Of a DNA stretch of 64,000 bases, positions 1 to 14,000 are shown piece by piece (position 1 is the stretch's first letter; each line of letters begins with the position of its first letter). The stretch is from Harmonia axyridis. Its lineage: Eukaryota > Arthropoda > Insecta > Coleoptera > Coccinellidae. The position numbers and the translations under genes were made by a program. Location of the stretch: NCBI RefSeq assembly GCF_914767665.1, contig NC_059503.1:37200001-37264000 (forward strand), in the 5' to 3' direction. The notes beneath the pieces were generated by a model. The model saw only the letters and a program-made list of their open reading frames with translations. It did no database searches and had not been told where the DNA came from.

Positions 1-760
1 TTGTTAAAACTAAAACAATACACTGCTTGATTGTTAAACGATCTGATCTTTGATCACTGTAAATAGATTGTACTGCTTCTACTATTGTATCTAATAGTTT
101 CATATTATTGAGACCAGTAAAACTGTTCAGAGCACTATCTGTTGTTATCAGGTCACACAAAGAAGATACTTTAGGAGTATTCACTTGCACTTCGAAATCC
201 TTGAAAGTTTTAGGCCCATTATAATCAGGCTGACCCTGAAGAAGCTGTAATAGACCTTATGCAGCTTCGATTTCTTCACAAGAGCAGTCTTCAGCAATAA
301 GTTTTTCTTTGTTGATATTTCTTGGATTCAATCTTTCAGATCTACTACTAGAACATTCATGTTCTTCCTTTGTGGTAGTGGATCCAACAGAAAGATTTCT
401 GAAAGGCACAGCAGTCTTTTTCAAACATTCTTTCTGTGTAGTACTGGAATCTGTAAACGATTATTATTATTATTATTATCCCCATAAATATAATCTAAAA
501 TTTCATGTGCTATCAGTGCGTACCTCGATAAAAATAATCATCATCGATAAAATGCTGGGAACATACTTTCATATTTCTTGTCACTGGTTTATCGATTTTG
601 AATTTCAGTTGCCAAGCTTTTTGTCGATCCATCAGCACTTTACTCCCCAGTTTCCCTTCCATCCCAACACGATATTTATTACCAGTTTGAGGGAAAGCAT
701 GGAACTTGATATTTGACCTTTTTTTTCCCAGGAAGAACACTGAGGAACAATAGAAATTCG
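1..760 (-). pseudogene. THAP-domain transposase-like protein, decayed, N-terminal part
   Basis: Read on the minus strand from about 755 down to the window edge. The first part has the THAP signature: FHAFPQTGNK, then WQLKFKIDKP and the late pair CSQHF (C-x2-H), which bind zinc in THAP proteins. The early cysteine (VPQCSSW) is in another frame, so an 8-A run near 722-729 has slipped. Downstream come the usual linker CLKKTAVPFRNL and a helical segment with TGLNNMKLLDTIVEA and IKQCIVLVLT, typical of the THAP-plus-DDE transposase family. A stop interrupts it near 257 and an ATT microsatellite sits at about 463-480. The catalytic part would lie left of the window. A dead DNA transposon is the likeliest reading; a domesticated THAP gene is excluded by the breaks. 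Confidence 0.6.
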
Positions 761-1971
761 AACGACTCAGAACTATTGAAATGATTCAAAAAATATATAA
801 ATATTTGTAGAATATCACACAAAAACAAAGCAAAATGCTAGAACCTCAGAGGAATGAAAAGGACTGACTACCTCTGAGCCCTGAGGCAAACCATGTCAAC
901 ATTTCTAGTTACTCTGATTGTCACCAGGTGGCGTAGCGCTTATCTTGATTCGCCTATAGATTTCATTTCGTTCGAGTTCACCAAAGGTATTATACAAGAA
1001 TCGATCACTTTTGGAATACAAGGATTCTAAATGGTCCTTACGATGAGAATGAGATGACTACTTCAGTTCATGTCCCATTTTGGAGTACCAGAACTGAGTG
1101 ATGTTCAAATTTTTTTTATATGTATGTCAGGCTCTTTTTTTTAGAAAACTGTACCATTGAACTTCTATTGAAATCAAAATATTTTTTTTTTTGGACTAAC
1201 TTCTTATTATCATCTATTCCGGTCTCCGGAAGCTATTGACAACAAATTTGAACAATTAGGCCAACCAGTTTCTGGAAAAAACTCATTGTCCACGAGTGTT
1301 CTTTGAAAGGCTTCAATGAAAAATCTGATCAATATTTTTGATTTATGCCATTTTTGAATTTTTTTCCAGAATTCATTACCATATCCGAATTCAGTAACCA
1401 AAATTATCATTAAACACCTCGTATTTCGCTTATGCTTCGAAAACGGCATATTAATCTTGTAAAGCAAAAATGATTATCCCGATGTCATCTACACGACTAT
1501 ACAGGGTAATTCACCGCGATGGTCTAATAGAGGTTTGGAAAACTAATCATAATTTTGTTATGAAAATTTGTATATTGGGGTTTCAGACAATGATATTTCT
1601 CCCAAATATATTTTCAGATCTTTAGAACTTCCGGTTATAAGTAATCGGAAACATTGCATCTTTATAAAGGTATCTCATTTGATTACAATTTCACCAGAGT
1701 ACCACCATAACTTGGGTATAAACTCTTTGGTTCCTGAGTCAATGAGATTCTCATGAAAAAAATTGTTGCGTCGAGGACTCACATTTCTTGAATATTTCTG
1801 CAGAAAAATTTTTTTCGAGAAAACTTTTTCATTTTCGATTCTGCAAATACTTAATATTATAAGACTGCGTTTTGGACCAAAAATGTACAGGGTGTTTATG
1901 AGAAGATCGTGAACTCAAATTTATTACAACCTATATTTTTTTATTCTTTCAATTGATTTTATGTATAAAAA
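761..1971. other. AT-rich stretch, no gene recognised
   Basis: No domain or repeat structure is visible on either strand. A motif tacagggtg at about 1888, common at the ends of insect MITEs, is present as a single copy with no matching end found. Confidence 0.4.
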
Positions 1972-2380
1972 GGAGGGAGGTTACTTAAGAAAACTTTCTA
2001 CCTGAAATAAAAACTTTAAGAATTATCGAAAAAAAACTTGAACTAAGGAGAAAACCTCAATTTCTGAGTGGATCGAGTAATCTGTGACTTCTGAAAAAAA
2101 CTAAATTTGACCTTTCATGAATTGTAAATAATTGTTCATAATTGAAAATTTCATCGGCTTGAGGATTAACAATCCCTACGACCAATTAATTACAATTCAT
2201 GAAATGTCAAATTTAATTATCCAAACATCGAATTTTAGTTTCTTTCTATGTTTTTCGGAAGTCACAGACTACTCCACTCAGTTAGAAATTGTGGTTTTTT
2301 CTTAATTCTAGTTTTTCTTTGATAACTCCTATGATAAGTTTTCATTTTAGGTGAAGAGTTTGCTCAAGTAACCTCCCCTC
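1972..2380. mobile_element. Foldback (long inverted repeat) element
   Basis: The left arm starts GGAGGGAGGTTACTTAAG and the right arm ends CTCAAGTAACCTCCCCTC. The two roughly 180-nt arms align in inverted orientation with scattered mismatches and a few small indels, for example CTGTGACTTC on the left against GAAGTCACAG on the right. There is no ORF. It is a non-autonomous foldback or MITE of unknown superfamily. Confidence 0.7.
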
Positions 2381-2384
2381 TCAG

Positions 2385-4030
2385 AGCCGTATCTAGGTAC
2401 TATTGCGCCTGTGGTGATATAATGACAGCGCTCCCCCTTTTCGATAATTTTTTTCATCTATTATATTTTCTTATAGTATTTTTTTGTTCATAATTTGAGA
2501 AATATATTTTCGTTAAAGTTTTTATATAATACACAATATTATACAGGGTGTATATGAACAGTTGCGAAAAAATTTAGGAAACGATTTCTTGTCGAAAAAT
2601 GGGGTGGGTCTTTCATATTAACTTTTTTTTTGAGTCCTCCCTGCCTATTAGTTACAGCCTCTTTTAAAGATTTGGCAGAAATTTGTGAAAAGTTGATAAT
2701 TGTTTTTTTTTTTTGTTACAATTATTTTATATTTGTACTAATGAAAATATCGTTTTGACATGCGTCTATTGGAAAAAATTTGAGGTCGAAAATAATTCCA
2801 ACCTCCACAACTTAGGCGTATCATCTCTTGATATTTTTTTCTTTGCGAAGCAAGTTTGAGGGTTGGCTATTTCTATCCCATGGAATCATAGAGGAACATC
2901 TCCAAAAATGTTTTTGAATGCCTTCTCGCCCGCATAAAATGTCAGCTTAATTTCATTTTTGAATTTATTGGTTTTCAAGAAAAAAATTGAAAACTACTTT
3001 TCGGGCGCCATATTTGGGGGGCTGTAACTAAGTGGGAAGGGGCTCCAAAACACTTTAATTCATCAATATTCGACGCTCTAACAATTTCTTGCTCATTAAC
3101 AAAATTTTTCAGATATTTCCAAAGAACTACTTTGTTATTTACTTTTACTACAACTTTGTTGTCTAATAAAATAAGTAACTATTGTGTCAATGAATATTTC
3201 TAGTTTTATTAACTGATTTTGCGCCCCTATATACAATTCGGCGACCCGTCAAAATGTACGGTATGCCGGTCCTGGCGGCGAACGCGACTCATGATGGTAA
3301 CTCGACAATGTTGAATGTTGATGTTATTGTATTCGAGAATACAATACAAGACCGATTAGAAAATTTTGGATAGTAATTAGCCTTAAGCGGGTTTATTTTA
3401 AATGTCACACTCTATATTTAATTTTCTCATTCGGTAGATAATTTTTCTTGGATAATAAAATTTGCTAACTAATAAAAAATTAAGATAGTCAGTTAATTAG
3501 GTTTTTTCAAAGACCCTCCAATTTAAGAAAGATTGAAATATCTCGAAAAAAGTATATTTTAAGCAAACGAAACTTCCTTCAAATTTGGGTCTATTTATTC
3601 CATGCAAATTAAAAATTCAATAAAAAAGAGTTGTTCCACAAGAAAAAACATATTTTTGATCATTTACTATTTTTCGGTACACCCACACTGTGTTTTTCCA
3701 AAAATTTTAAGAATCTAGCTCTAAAGCAGCCTAATTATATTTACTGTGTAGAAAAAAGTTTCAGGTAAATAGTAAATAAATCGTCATCTCAATAGTGAAA
3801 CACTCTGTATATATATTCCAATGAGTTAGGAATTATTTTCGTTTTCCCAATATGCCCCTAACGGGATCGTAATGTGACACAGTATACCTACATATGCAAT
3901 GTGAGTTTTTGACTTGTATATACAATTTCAACCGAAGATTCCTGAGGTCAAAAGAAGCACTTTTTTTTACTATTTTTCCCAATCAATTTTTTTTTCACTT
4001 AGTAAGCGGCCATTCTGGAGGTGGATGGAC
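2385..4030. other. Unannotated region with possible hAT-type end
   Basis: It begins CAGAGCCGTATCTAGG, a sequence that recurs at 51838 and looks like a hAT-type terminus. A GCGCCCCTATATAC stretch near 3220 might be the far end, but no 8-bp target duplication was found. A tacagggtgt motif lies at 2543. No coding sequence was recognised. Confidence 0.25.
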
Positions 4031-4039
4031 TTTGGTGGA

Positions 4040-4300
4040 ATTTTATGTTCGCAAGCCTGATGAGTGCATGTGTTTTTTAACGTTAATAACTCGTAAACAG
4101 CACTATGAAGGTATTACGAAAAATCAGGATAATTATTGAAAAAAAAAATATTCCAAAGACCGCCCCAAATAGGCGATAAAATTCGACAATGTTCAGCAGA
4201 GCAAACGCCGACAAGCCTGATGAGTCCATGTATTTTTTAGCGTCAATCACTCGTAAACAGCACTATGAGGGTATTACGCGACATCTGGATATTGAAGAAT
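4040..4300. repeat. Two-copy direct repeat of about 90 bp
   Basis: Segments at about 4046-4130 and 4212-4290 share AAGCCTGATGAGT, CTCGTAAACAGCACTATGA and GGTATTACG in the same order and spacing, with point differences. It is a local tandem-type duplication with no coding sense. Confidence 0.6.
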
Positions 4301-4429
4301 ATTGAGTATATAGATAATGCATAATGCGGCACCTTTGATGGTTTTTGATGCTAATTAAATTTGTCGGTATTCCTTCCTGTTGTTGCTGACCGAATTAAAT
4401 ATGATTCGGTACATGCCCCTGAGTTTTTG

Positions 4430-4495
4430 TCACCCTTGAGTTTTGGCGCCCTAGGCGACCGCCTACCCTGTCTCCCCCCTAGCGGCGGCCCTGGT
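4430..4495. mobile_element. hAT-like terminal fragment
   Basis: The GC-rich stretch ending GCGGCGGCCCTG reads, on the other strand, CAGGGCCGCCGCTAGG followed by GGCGGTCGCC and GGGCGCC. That layout is common at hAT element ends. The partner end and a target duplication were not located. Confidence 0.35.
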
Positions 4496-4559
4496 TTCGA
4501 ACAGGAAGGATCAGAAAGAAGTGTGTTGACCGTCAAAATCATTTGATAGAATGTCTATT

Positions 4560-7500
4560 GATTTGTTGATTCTATACTTTTGGTATTCATTGAAATTTGT
4601 AACTATATTCATTGCTTTTTCTTAATTTAAAGGATACTGAAAAAATACAAATCAATGACTTTATCTTACTTACCCACTTGTAGTAAACCAGAAATTTGGA
4701 AATTATTGGAACTATTGAAATTATTGGGATTTTTATTCAGAAAATTATTGGGATTAAAATTCAAAAGAGCGATCGCGACTTGTGTAAACTGATCTTATCT
4801 CAGAATAAGGATGTTTTATTTTTCAATCAATGCTTTTCTTAGTTATCGTCTCACTGCGTTGGTGAAATCGATATATTTTCTACGGATAAGAAAAATAATT
4901 TAGATATGGGGAAATTTTGACTTATCTGAGTTCGATACATGCGAAAAACCGTCATGGTCGTTCTCAGATGACACAGCAAAAAGTTCGTTAGGAAAAATCG
5001 AAGTATGGTTCTTGCTGAGACTGCATAAAAATTTAGTTTGAAGTAGACGTAGGATCTCTTATTGAAAAAGGATAAAAATCTTTTAACCAATGATCTAATT
5101 GGCATGGTAACTTGGGCAATTGTTGGGGCGGTCTTAGATAAGTACGATGTTACGACTTTTGTGGAGGTCGAAAGAAGAAATCAGTATCGCTTAGGGTCTC
5201 TTATTGAGAAAGGTTGAGAATTTGAACGTCGGTCGCGAAACCGGACTTAGAGCAAAACAATTTCTTTTCAATATCAGAGTAATATTTAATGAGGATAAGT
5301 TAAATAGACGGTAAATTGGTATATGTGTGAGTTTTTGAGATTTTGAGTATTTAGGAAAAGGGATTGTTTTGGCTCTGAGAAAAGAAGAATTAGGTCAGAA
5401 ATAGAAAAATAGGGATTAGTTTTTTTTGGGGATAAAGTTTAGAATTTGTTTTGGAATAAATTAGGTTAGATCGGAGTTCGCGGATCGGGAGTGAAGTTAT
5501 TATATAAGGAATTACACTTTTCGAGTGAACAGCTTGAAAAACTAGGTTTAGGCAGGGCCTTAAATACTCACCTAGCATCATGGGATAAGGGCAAGTCTTT
5601 TGGCTATTTACTTTTTATTTGATTTGTTGATGTTTGAATGCTTTTTCGATGAAAATAAGTTTATTTGAGTAGTCCTGATTCTCCCAAATTCAAAGTTGGT
5701 CTTTTGTTTCTTTTGTTTGAATAACAGATTATTTGAGACATTTTTTGTTTTTTCATAAAGTTTTGGCCGTTGAGTAAACATAGAAATTTCGGGGATATTG
5801 TAATTTTGGGATATTTTAATTTTTTTTAATTATATTTAGTCTTAAAATTTAAATCGACTTTTATTGACCCAGTAAATTAATCCTGTCCCTAGAGAAAGAA
5901 AGTCAAATAAAACAGACCTGTCCATTGAAGCGACAGGCCGGACTCACACATAACATCTTTGTGAATTTACATAATTATTAATTCTCCGAGACCTCTGGAA
6001 AGCCGCTCTTCCAGGGGTTAAAAGAACATCTCAACCGGAGATAAGTGAACGTTGGTCAACATTCCCTGACCAACCCGTTCATGACACACTTTTGAAGACA
6101 ACTTGTATGCCCATAAATCATCCGTTGATGGTCATACTTACTTCGATTTCGATTCCTGTGAAATTATATTGAATACATGTCGTATATCATTCAAAATAAT
6201 TGAATTCAGGATGATTCCAAACTACGGTACGAAACTTCGGAGGGTGTTTCGTTAGATCGTTTTAAGAAGAAATGTTCTACTAACATAATATATCCGCAGT
6301 TGCTTCGTTTTCCAAAAGTTAAAAAAAATGGTACGTATTTATAAATTATCGAAAATATCCTTAATCCTTTTTGGCAAAGTTATTTGAAGTAGGTAATGAG
6401 GTGCTTATTTAGCCCTAACTAGATTGAAATTTAGTCCAGTGGCGTCTTTGTACTCACAACACCCAACAGTATTGAGGAAAAAAGTACGTCACTGATGTTT
6501 TTGCAGTTTTTTGATTTTTTTAAGATTGAGCAACTTAAAATATGTACAACTCTTTGGTCTTTTGGTTTTTTCGTATTCCCTTCGTTTTCGAGTAACAAAA
6601 ATTGGAGCCAATTTATTGCTTATAATGAACACCTGCTTTGGACATCAGCTGATAGTGATATTATTGTCATAACTCGAAAACGAAGCATGATAACACAGGA
6701 AATTGAAAAAATACAAAAATATTTTAACCGTTTTCCTATGAAGAAAATGAACTATTACCATAAATACAGCGCGGATACTTGCAGAGTTGCTGAACGCAGG
6801 CAACAACTTTCTAGTTTGTGCAGTATACCCTGCAATGAAACAGCTCGAGAAAGGAAAAATGGCGTTGGGTTCCTATATTATCAGACATGTGAAAAGCGGA
6901 TAACACAATAAAAAACATTCAGACACAGAAAAAGGCCACTTGGTTTTTTTTCAAATTGAGTTTTAGAGGATCTCGTAGAAAAAAATTCAAAGAGAAAAAT
7001 GTTTTGACTGCTTTGGTCTCTATTTTTGAATGCTTCTTGTTCTGAGATAAAAAAATGTACAAATTCCTTGGAACAAATGTATGAGGTAAGATAAATAAAT
7101 AAATGAATAACGTCTTTTTTCAGAGAAGCAGGATTTTAGAGATAGAGCCCTTGATAGAGAAGATCCCTTGATAATTCTTTTCCTGCACAACGCAACGGCT
7201 ATACTTAACTACTTAACTGAAAAATGTCCTGCACACCTGAGTAGATATAAGAGCTTTCAATAAATTACGAAATGACATCAAATGCATAAACGAATGAAAA
7301 ATTTCCAGGAACAAAGTTAAACATCTTCTGATAATGTTTGTGTTTTTGAAAGAGTTTGTGTTTTTTCATTTGTGACGTTATTCCATTCAAATCATGAATT
7401 TTTATCAAACATTTGTATTTTTATTTGAAATAAAATAATGTGTTTATTGTTGATATCAGATTTTTCACTATGAAAATATTGATTTTTTATGATATACTCA

Positions 7501-7940
7501 TTACAAAACAGCTAACTTGGTATTATGTTCTTTGACGGCACATTTACTAACTATTGCAATGTTACTATTCGATGCCTGACTGATGAAAAAGCCGAATAAG
7601 TATATCAAATTATTTGGCTAGGCAGGAAATTGAAATATTAACGATACCCCTCAAATCCACCAGTTAATGAACTACTCCATCGAGTTCTAGTACCTTCAGG
7701 TACTTGGTAACTTTTTTTGATTTATTTAAGAAGCCATAATTGAAATCATTTAATTGTACCTGCTTGAAATGATGAGGAGGTAGGTAGTGGTATATATAAA
7801 TCAAGTCTTGAAAACAACGATATATTTTACTACAAAATTAACCTATATAATGATGCTTCTTTTGGTAACTCCTGAATCTAACTATCCACAACTAAACATT
7901 CATGCGAAGAATAAATATAATACAATAACAACCAGATGAT
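4560..7940. other. Intergenic AT-rich region downstream of FAR
   Basis: No protein family was recognised. A longest forward ORF (6495-6911) has no recognisable domain. Around 5905-6010 there is a short hairpin-rich patch with a CAAATAAAAC motif, possibly the end of an old LTR, but nothing decides it. Confidence 0.35.
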
Positions 7941-7946
7941 TCTTAG

Positions 7947-8082
7947 TTAAATAGCTATTGAATTATTTATATCCACACAAGGTTCTTGATGGCCTATTAT
8001 CAACTTCTTAAAAATAGTCCAAACAAAAATTGACATCGTAAAGTAGAGGAACGCAAGTAGGATATTATGGAGAACGTAAAAA
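7947..8082 (-). CDS. FAR coding exon 8 (C-terminal membrane helix and stop)
   Basis: After a TTTTTTCAG acceptor it reads FYVLHNILLAFLY and TMSIFVWTIFKK, a single hydrophobic helix with basic residues after it, as in other insect FARs. It ends at a TAA at 7947-7949. Confidence 0.82.
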
Positions 8083-11000
8083 CTGAAAAAAGAAAAAAGT
8101 TATGAAAAAAGAAGGTATCAATGAAAGAATACAAGAATTGAATTATGTAAATGAGAGTTATTTGAATTCATTAAAATATTCAAAATAGAAATAATATCAA
8201 TTATTATTCTTACATCCGTTGTTTACTCTTTGCTGCTTCTAATGAATCAGGGGAGTCCTTCAAAATGTATTTCCTTATACCATGAACATAGGTCTTGTAA
8301 TACGCCCATAGGTCCAGGGACTTCATATCAAAGAAGAATAAATTCTTCTCTGTGTCGTCCAGTTTGTTCCACAATTTAACAATATTATCATTTGAAAATT
8401 TCCACTGTCGCAGTGAGAAAAATGTGAGAACATCTGATAATTTATGAATTTTTTTGTACATTTTCAACATCCTGAAATAAAAAAGTAATATCCGATCAGA
8501 ACTGATTGATATTATGGTAGACTGAGATCTTTTGCAACTGGGAAAATATCATACATAAGTTCATCCATTATCACCACTAAAAATCAGAAAATGCTCAGGC
8601 AATTCAGTTTTAACAGCTTTATATGTCATTCTGATTGTATAATTATCAGTTCAAAACTAACAAAAAAATGGATTGAACAATTATGGCCAATAACTTCGAA
8701 TTATTGCATATAAAAAAATCGAAGATGGTCTCGTATGATAAGGTTCTACTCACTGATGTAAAATACCTAGTATTTGATCAACAGCATATCGAAATGGATG
8801 GTAATTTGTATTGGTAAAATAATTATTCGAATGTTCATTAGTCCAGTAGACAAATACAAAAAAGTGCTGGAAAAAAATCCGAACTTAATGAAACTTCTAC
8901 AGGTTGTTCGGGGGTGTTGTGGGATGACTCTGTCAAGTTATCCAACACGAGGACTCTGTGCTAACTTGAGGGCGGCCGAAGAACCTCAACATTTTCGGAC
9001 TTTTTGCAGTTTTTTGCTCATAATCTCAACTGAGTAGTTTTCGACCAAAACATTCATTTTTAAAATTGTAGATCATTAAATTCTCTACAATTTTGTATTC
9101 ACAAACTTTTTCGTAAACCTAATAACAATTGAGATATAGTCGATCAAATTTATTGTCCAGTAGTCAAAGTAAAAAAGTTAGGTCTGCTGGGAAAAACTTT
9201 ATGAAACTTCTACAGATTGTTCGGGGGTGTTGTGGGATGACTCTGTCGAGTTATCCAACACTAGGACCCTGTTCTAACTTGAGGAAGGCAAAAGAACCCC
9301 AACATTTTTGGACTTTTTTCGGGTTATATAGAATAATTATTTTCAATTGATTCTTAGTTATTATTCATTAATTTACCCAGTTGATCTGATTATTAAGGTT
9401 CAAAATAATAATGGCTTGATAGGAATTTACAGTAAGGTGATAACATGCCACGATAACATTGAAATATCTACTCTTCACATAAACATAGGCTTTTAGTCAA
9501 AGCTACCTCCCCCTCCACTCCCCTATGTTCAATATGTTGAGATTGATGAGTAATTACTATAATTATCATATAACGGCTGGTAATTGTTAGTTAGTGGGTC
9601 AAACCCTTTGTTTTTCACCAATTTTTGACATTTTGAGATAATTCGTCTAGTTTCTATTGGCTGTATCTCGGTTGATATAAGGTTTAGAAAAAAGTTTTGA
9701 GAAACAAAATTATAAGGAATCTACAACTTTGAAAATTAACGTTTTGGTCGAAAACTAATTAAGTTGAAAGTTTTGAGCAAAAAACTGCAAAAAGTCCGAA
9801 AATGTTGAGGTTCTTCGCCCCTCCTCAAGTTAGCACAAGGTCCTCGTGTTGGATAACTTGACAGTGTCTTGCCACAGTACCCCCGAACAACCTGTAGAAG
9901 TTTCATTAAGTTCGGAATTTTTTCCAGGGAAAATGTATTTATCTACTGGACTACATGCTGAATTACTTGAATACTGCTTCGTCAGAACTACTCATCATGA
10001 TGAAATAACAGAGAAAATGATATTATAATAATTTATATCTCATGTGATATATTGAAACAGATCTGAGGACTTTAAGAGCGCTCGAAAGCTTTACGTCAGT
10101 GTGTTTTTTTTTTATAGTCTTGTGGGTTGTGGTCCTTATACTGTGATTATCAAGTAGTTCACGGCCAAGGACAAATTATGGAAATAAAATAACGGGATAA
10201 AAACACTTATTCAATTTATTTTCAACCCACTGAAAATGTGTGGAAAAGATGATGTTTAGATCTAATCGTTTTTTAAGGGTCACTGGACACTTGGGTCGTT
10301 GCGGCTCGGTCGCAGGTACTTTTTCGCCGGTCTCGAGAACAGTTGTGAAAATCTTTACTCTTCTCGTTGTCGGTGCAAGTGTTGCACATATGTTGTAGTT
10401 GTAGACTGAACTGAACTCAATTCCCTTATAAGCCCTGAAATGCCGAGTTTTATGGGCATTCAGGCCATTTTCCATTCGACCGTTAGCAAAGCCAGATCCC
10501 TAAGGAGTGTGGCTTTGATCATTCCAAGTTTTTAGCATTTTGGTTCGAAATTTAATTCAACTCGAATATTTTCGAAGGAATCGATAGATTCCCTACAGTC
10601 TGTTTGAATTTTTATACATCTAATATGTAGTTGTGATTGATTACGCGAACAACATGGACTTCTGTATGCAGCTCGAAACTCCTATTCCACATCTAAATTT
10701 TATCGAATGTGTAGTTTAGAAATAATCGGGAAAAACATTCTGAACGGGACACCATAAACATTGGCTGAGAATACATCGTCAAAGTTAGGGCCGGCGTTAG
10801 GAGTGAAACAGTAAAGCGAACGTATCGGGCGCCTCTGTTTAAGGCGCGGCAATTCGGCCCAGTTTGCTAGCCACCTTTTCATATTGCATCCTGCACTAAA
10901 AATCTCCAAATGGCCTTTACTAAGAGGAAGGTCATGTTGTTATTGATGCTATTTCAGCAGGGGCATCGAAAAATTCTTCGTTTCAGCACCAAAAATACTC

Positions 11001-14000
11001 GCGCCGGCCCTAGTCAAAGTGGTGATAGCGCTGTTGCGATTCATTGCCCCACTCAATGTCACAGCGCAGGTCACCACTCAGAGCCTTTCATATATCTTGC
11101 CTCTCTCTAACATCGAATATATTTTTGTACCCCCTTCCTTCGAGGCGTTGTTGATACTGGCAGGGGAGTGTGTAGTGAATCTTTGCTTGCCCGAGAGATG
11201 TCATCTGCTGCGTATATCTCGCTAAATTGCCTGCTTGGGATATAAACATAACAGTCCCACGGCAGAGTCAGCATGCTCCGCTATGGAAGAGGAAGGTGTA
11301 TTTGGCAGGGACCACTGAGTGCTAAACTGACGATTCCACCAGTGATCCCGGGATAAAACACCGCAATCACTAGGTGCACTTTCGAAATTGGCTGAGATAT
11401 GTAGGTATTCAATGTGGCTGATAGGCACTATGCAGAGTGAGTTTTAAGTATAGAATATCTCAATTATCTCAGAAACAAATTTCACGATTTTATGGATTTT
11501 GATGTGCAAGGATCTTGCGATATGGCCGATAGTATGGTGATATCATAACATTCCTTTATTTTCCTTTTTCGGAATAATAATGAAATTTGTTATTTCAAAT
11601 AGATAATCCTTCATAGATTTGCGTTTTGAAATTCTTAAGAAATACTGAATATTTTCCATGTAATGTTCCCTATCTCATTATTTCGGAGTTATCTTTGCCC
11701 ATGTAAAAATAATACACATGGATCTAACTGCTACAATATATAATCTAAAATTCCTAATTTTTCAACTAATCAAATGTGGGTATATCTCTAACATGATACA
11801 AACATTTAAAGAATTCAAATTATACACAAAAATATATAAGGTGGTCCATTTGAAATGAGAAAGTTCATTATTATTCAGGAAAATGAAAGATCTGACTTGG
11901 ATGTTGTAAATACCATCATAACATCGGCCATATCACAAGATCCTTCTACACCAAAATATATAAAAATCCTACTCTCTATATCCGAGATAAATGAGGTGTT
12001 CCATACTCAAACACTCTGTATAGAGTCTATCTGCCAATAGATACGTACTATAGTACAAACTGCCAAGTTGAGTTTTTTCAAACTATAGAACTCTCATTCT
12101 GCAAAATTGTCATTCATAGTGAGGATATCATTCATAATTTTTTTTGTGATTCTTCGTTTCTATTGAAAACTAATAACTTATTCGACTGGCTTCACCAGTG
12201 CGAATTAATTCGAGCTAATTATGTAATTAGCTCGACAAAAATTGGAATTAATTCGCACTGGCGCAGCCAGTCGAATACGCTATAAGAAAACTTACCCCAA
12301 ATTTTTGAAGAACAACGTACCGATCAAGTCGAAAATAATGGCAGGTATCAGGTGGTAAAACAGTTTTAAAATTAAGTATATGTAGACATTACACGTGAAT
12401 GAGAGATTATGTATCCATACAATTTTGCTCGAGGGATATTTGTAGCCGTACATTGAATTTATGTTACAGTATTCTCCCCACGTTATATTGTTATCCATCG
12501 AGACGTAGTTATATATAGGAATTTCTTTGGTGTTGCTAAAAAACAAAACTGTTACAATTTCTTGGGAGGTTTTTATAACATTTTGACTTACCTTTCTCCT
12601 TTATGCTTCTGCGCAGTGTCCCACGCTGCAGTTATCAACGCCGATACACACATATCGCCTGGTACTAAATCGGCAGTTTTTTCAGGATCACAGAGAAGCA
12701 CTCTCAATAGTCCTAGTGCCACCCCTGTGCATATGCCAGTTGGACCGTACAAGTTGTCGATCCATCCTTCTAATGGTTCTTTGTAGGTGGAAATAACTGC
12801 AAATATTACAGTTTTCATGAAAAATTTCCAAAAACGTGATATATAGATATAAAATGATAATATGCCAGCAAATAGTACAACATATAATCTAGGTATCTGA
12901 TTTTCATATTCTAAACCCAGTGGAGGCTCTTGTGTATTTATCAAGAGTCGACAAGTTCAACATCTGGCAAGTTACTTTTTCATAGCGGAAATTTGATTGA
13001 GTTATGTCTTGTTTGTTGTGTCTTTGATACATGATAACTGAAATTGTCAAGTCTGCAAATATTTGATACGAACGAAGAACCAAAATCTTCAAAGGAACGA
13101 TAGGCAACAAAAAATTCCTGAATCCACAACCGATATCACTATACCCCAAACTTAAAGTACAAACAGAATACATTTCAAGTATTCATTCAAGTCAAGTACT
13201 TAATAAATACTTGACTTGACATTGAAGAACTACTACTTGACTTGAACTTGAGTTAATTTCAAGTCAAGCTCAAGCTACTTGAGCTCGAGCCAAGAAGCTT
13301 GAATATCGAGCCAAGCCGTGAATCTCTACTACTCACATTACACAAAAATATTGCATAATACACTGCTCAACAATTGATAGGGATCACTTACTTGTTCTTA
13401 ATTTATTTTTGAAATATTCGCTCCAAGATTATAAATTTAGTCAGATATCAGAGTATTTTCAGTTGATAATATGGTTCACTTGAGAAAAGAATGAAAAAAT
13501 GGAAAGTTGGAGAGAAAAAAAGACTTTATTAGGAACACTCAAAATTCTGTGTTTGAATAACATAAAAATTTTATGATGAAACCACAAGAAGGCTGTAGTT
13601 TCGGTTAAGCTAGTACCTAGTTGGTCCCCCACGAGCTCGTCTCAAGCATTCTACCCTACGAGGCATACTTTCGATCAAACGATTTATAAAATTCGTCCAA
13701 ATATCCCGTAAAGCGTTAGAAAGGTCCTCCAGGTTATTGATCGGTTGTTCTTAGGTTGACAATTGTCTAGACATCTTAGACCAGACATGTTCGATGCAAT
13801 TCATGTCTGGAGAGCGAGCTGGCCAGTCCATTCTATCAATAGCATGAGTTTCTAGCACTTCATTAACCAGACGACTACGGTGTGGACGGGCATTATCGTC
13901 AATTAAAATGAAATTCTCGCCCACGGCAGCCGCAAATAGAACAATTATGGGTTCAATAATCATATCGTGATATCTCTGGCTGGTCATGGTGGTGTTCTGC

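Noticed and set aside
309..716. Forward ORF of 135 codons
   Set aside because: It is antisense to the THAP-domain remnant and contains a translated ATT microsatellite (poly-Tyr).
4046..4290. Two CTGATGAG motifs suggesting hammerheads
   Set aside because: No GAAA core, no stem II closure and no cleavage-site stem follow; the motif is part of the local direct repeat.
4351..4546. Overlapping ORFs on both strands rich in Gly/Pro/Arg
   Set aside because: They are translations of a GC-rich hAT-like terminus.
6495..6911. Forward ORF of 138 codons
   Set aside because: No domain, a Phe-rich start, no splice or conserved context; likely chance in AT-rich DNA.
7575..7610. CTGATGA followed by CCGAATAAG, hammerhead-like
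   Set aside because: Stem II and the GAAA box are absent, and stem I does not pair.
12588..12944. 118-codon reverse ORF taken as a whole
   Set aside because: Only its 3' half (12592-12796) is FAR exon 5; the first 49 codons read intron sequence before a TTTGCAG acceptor.
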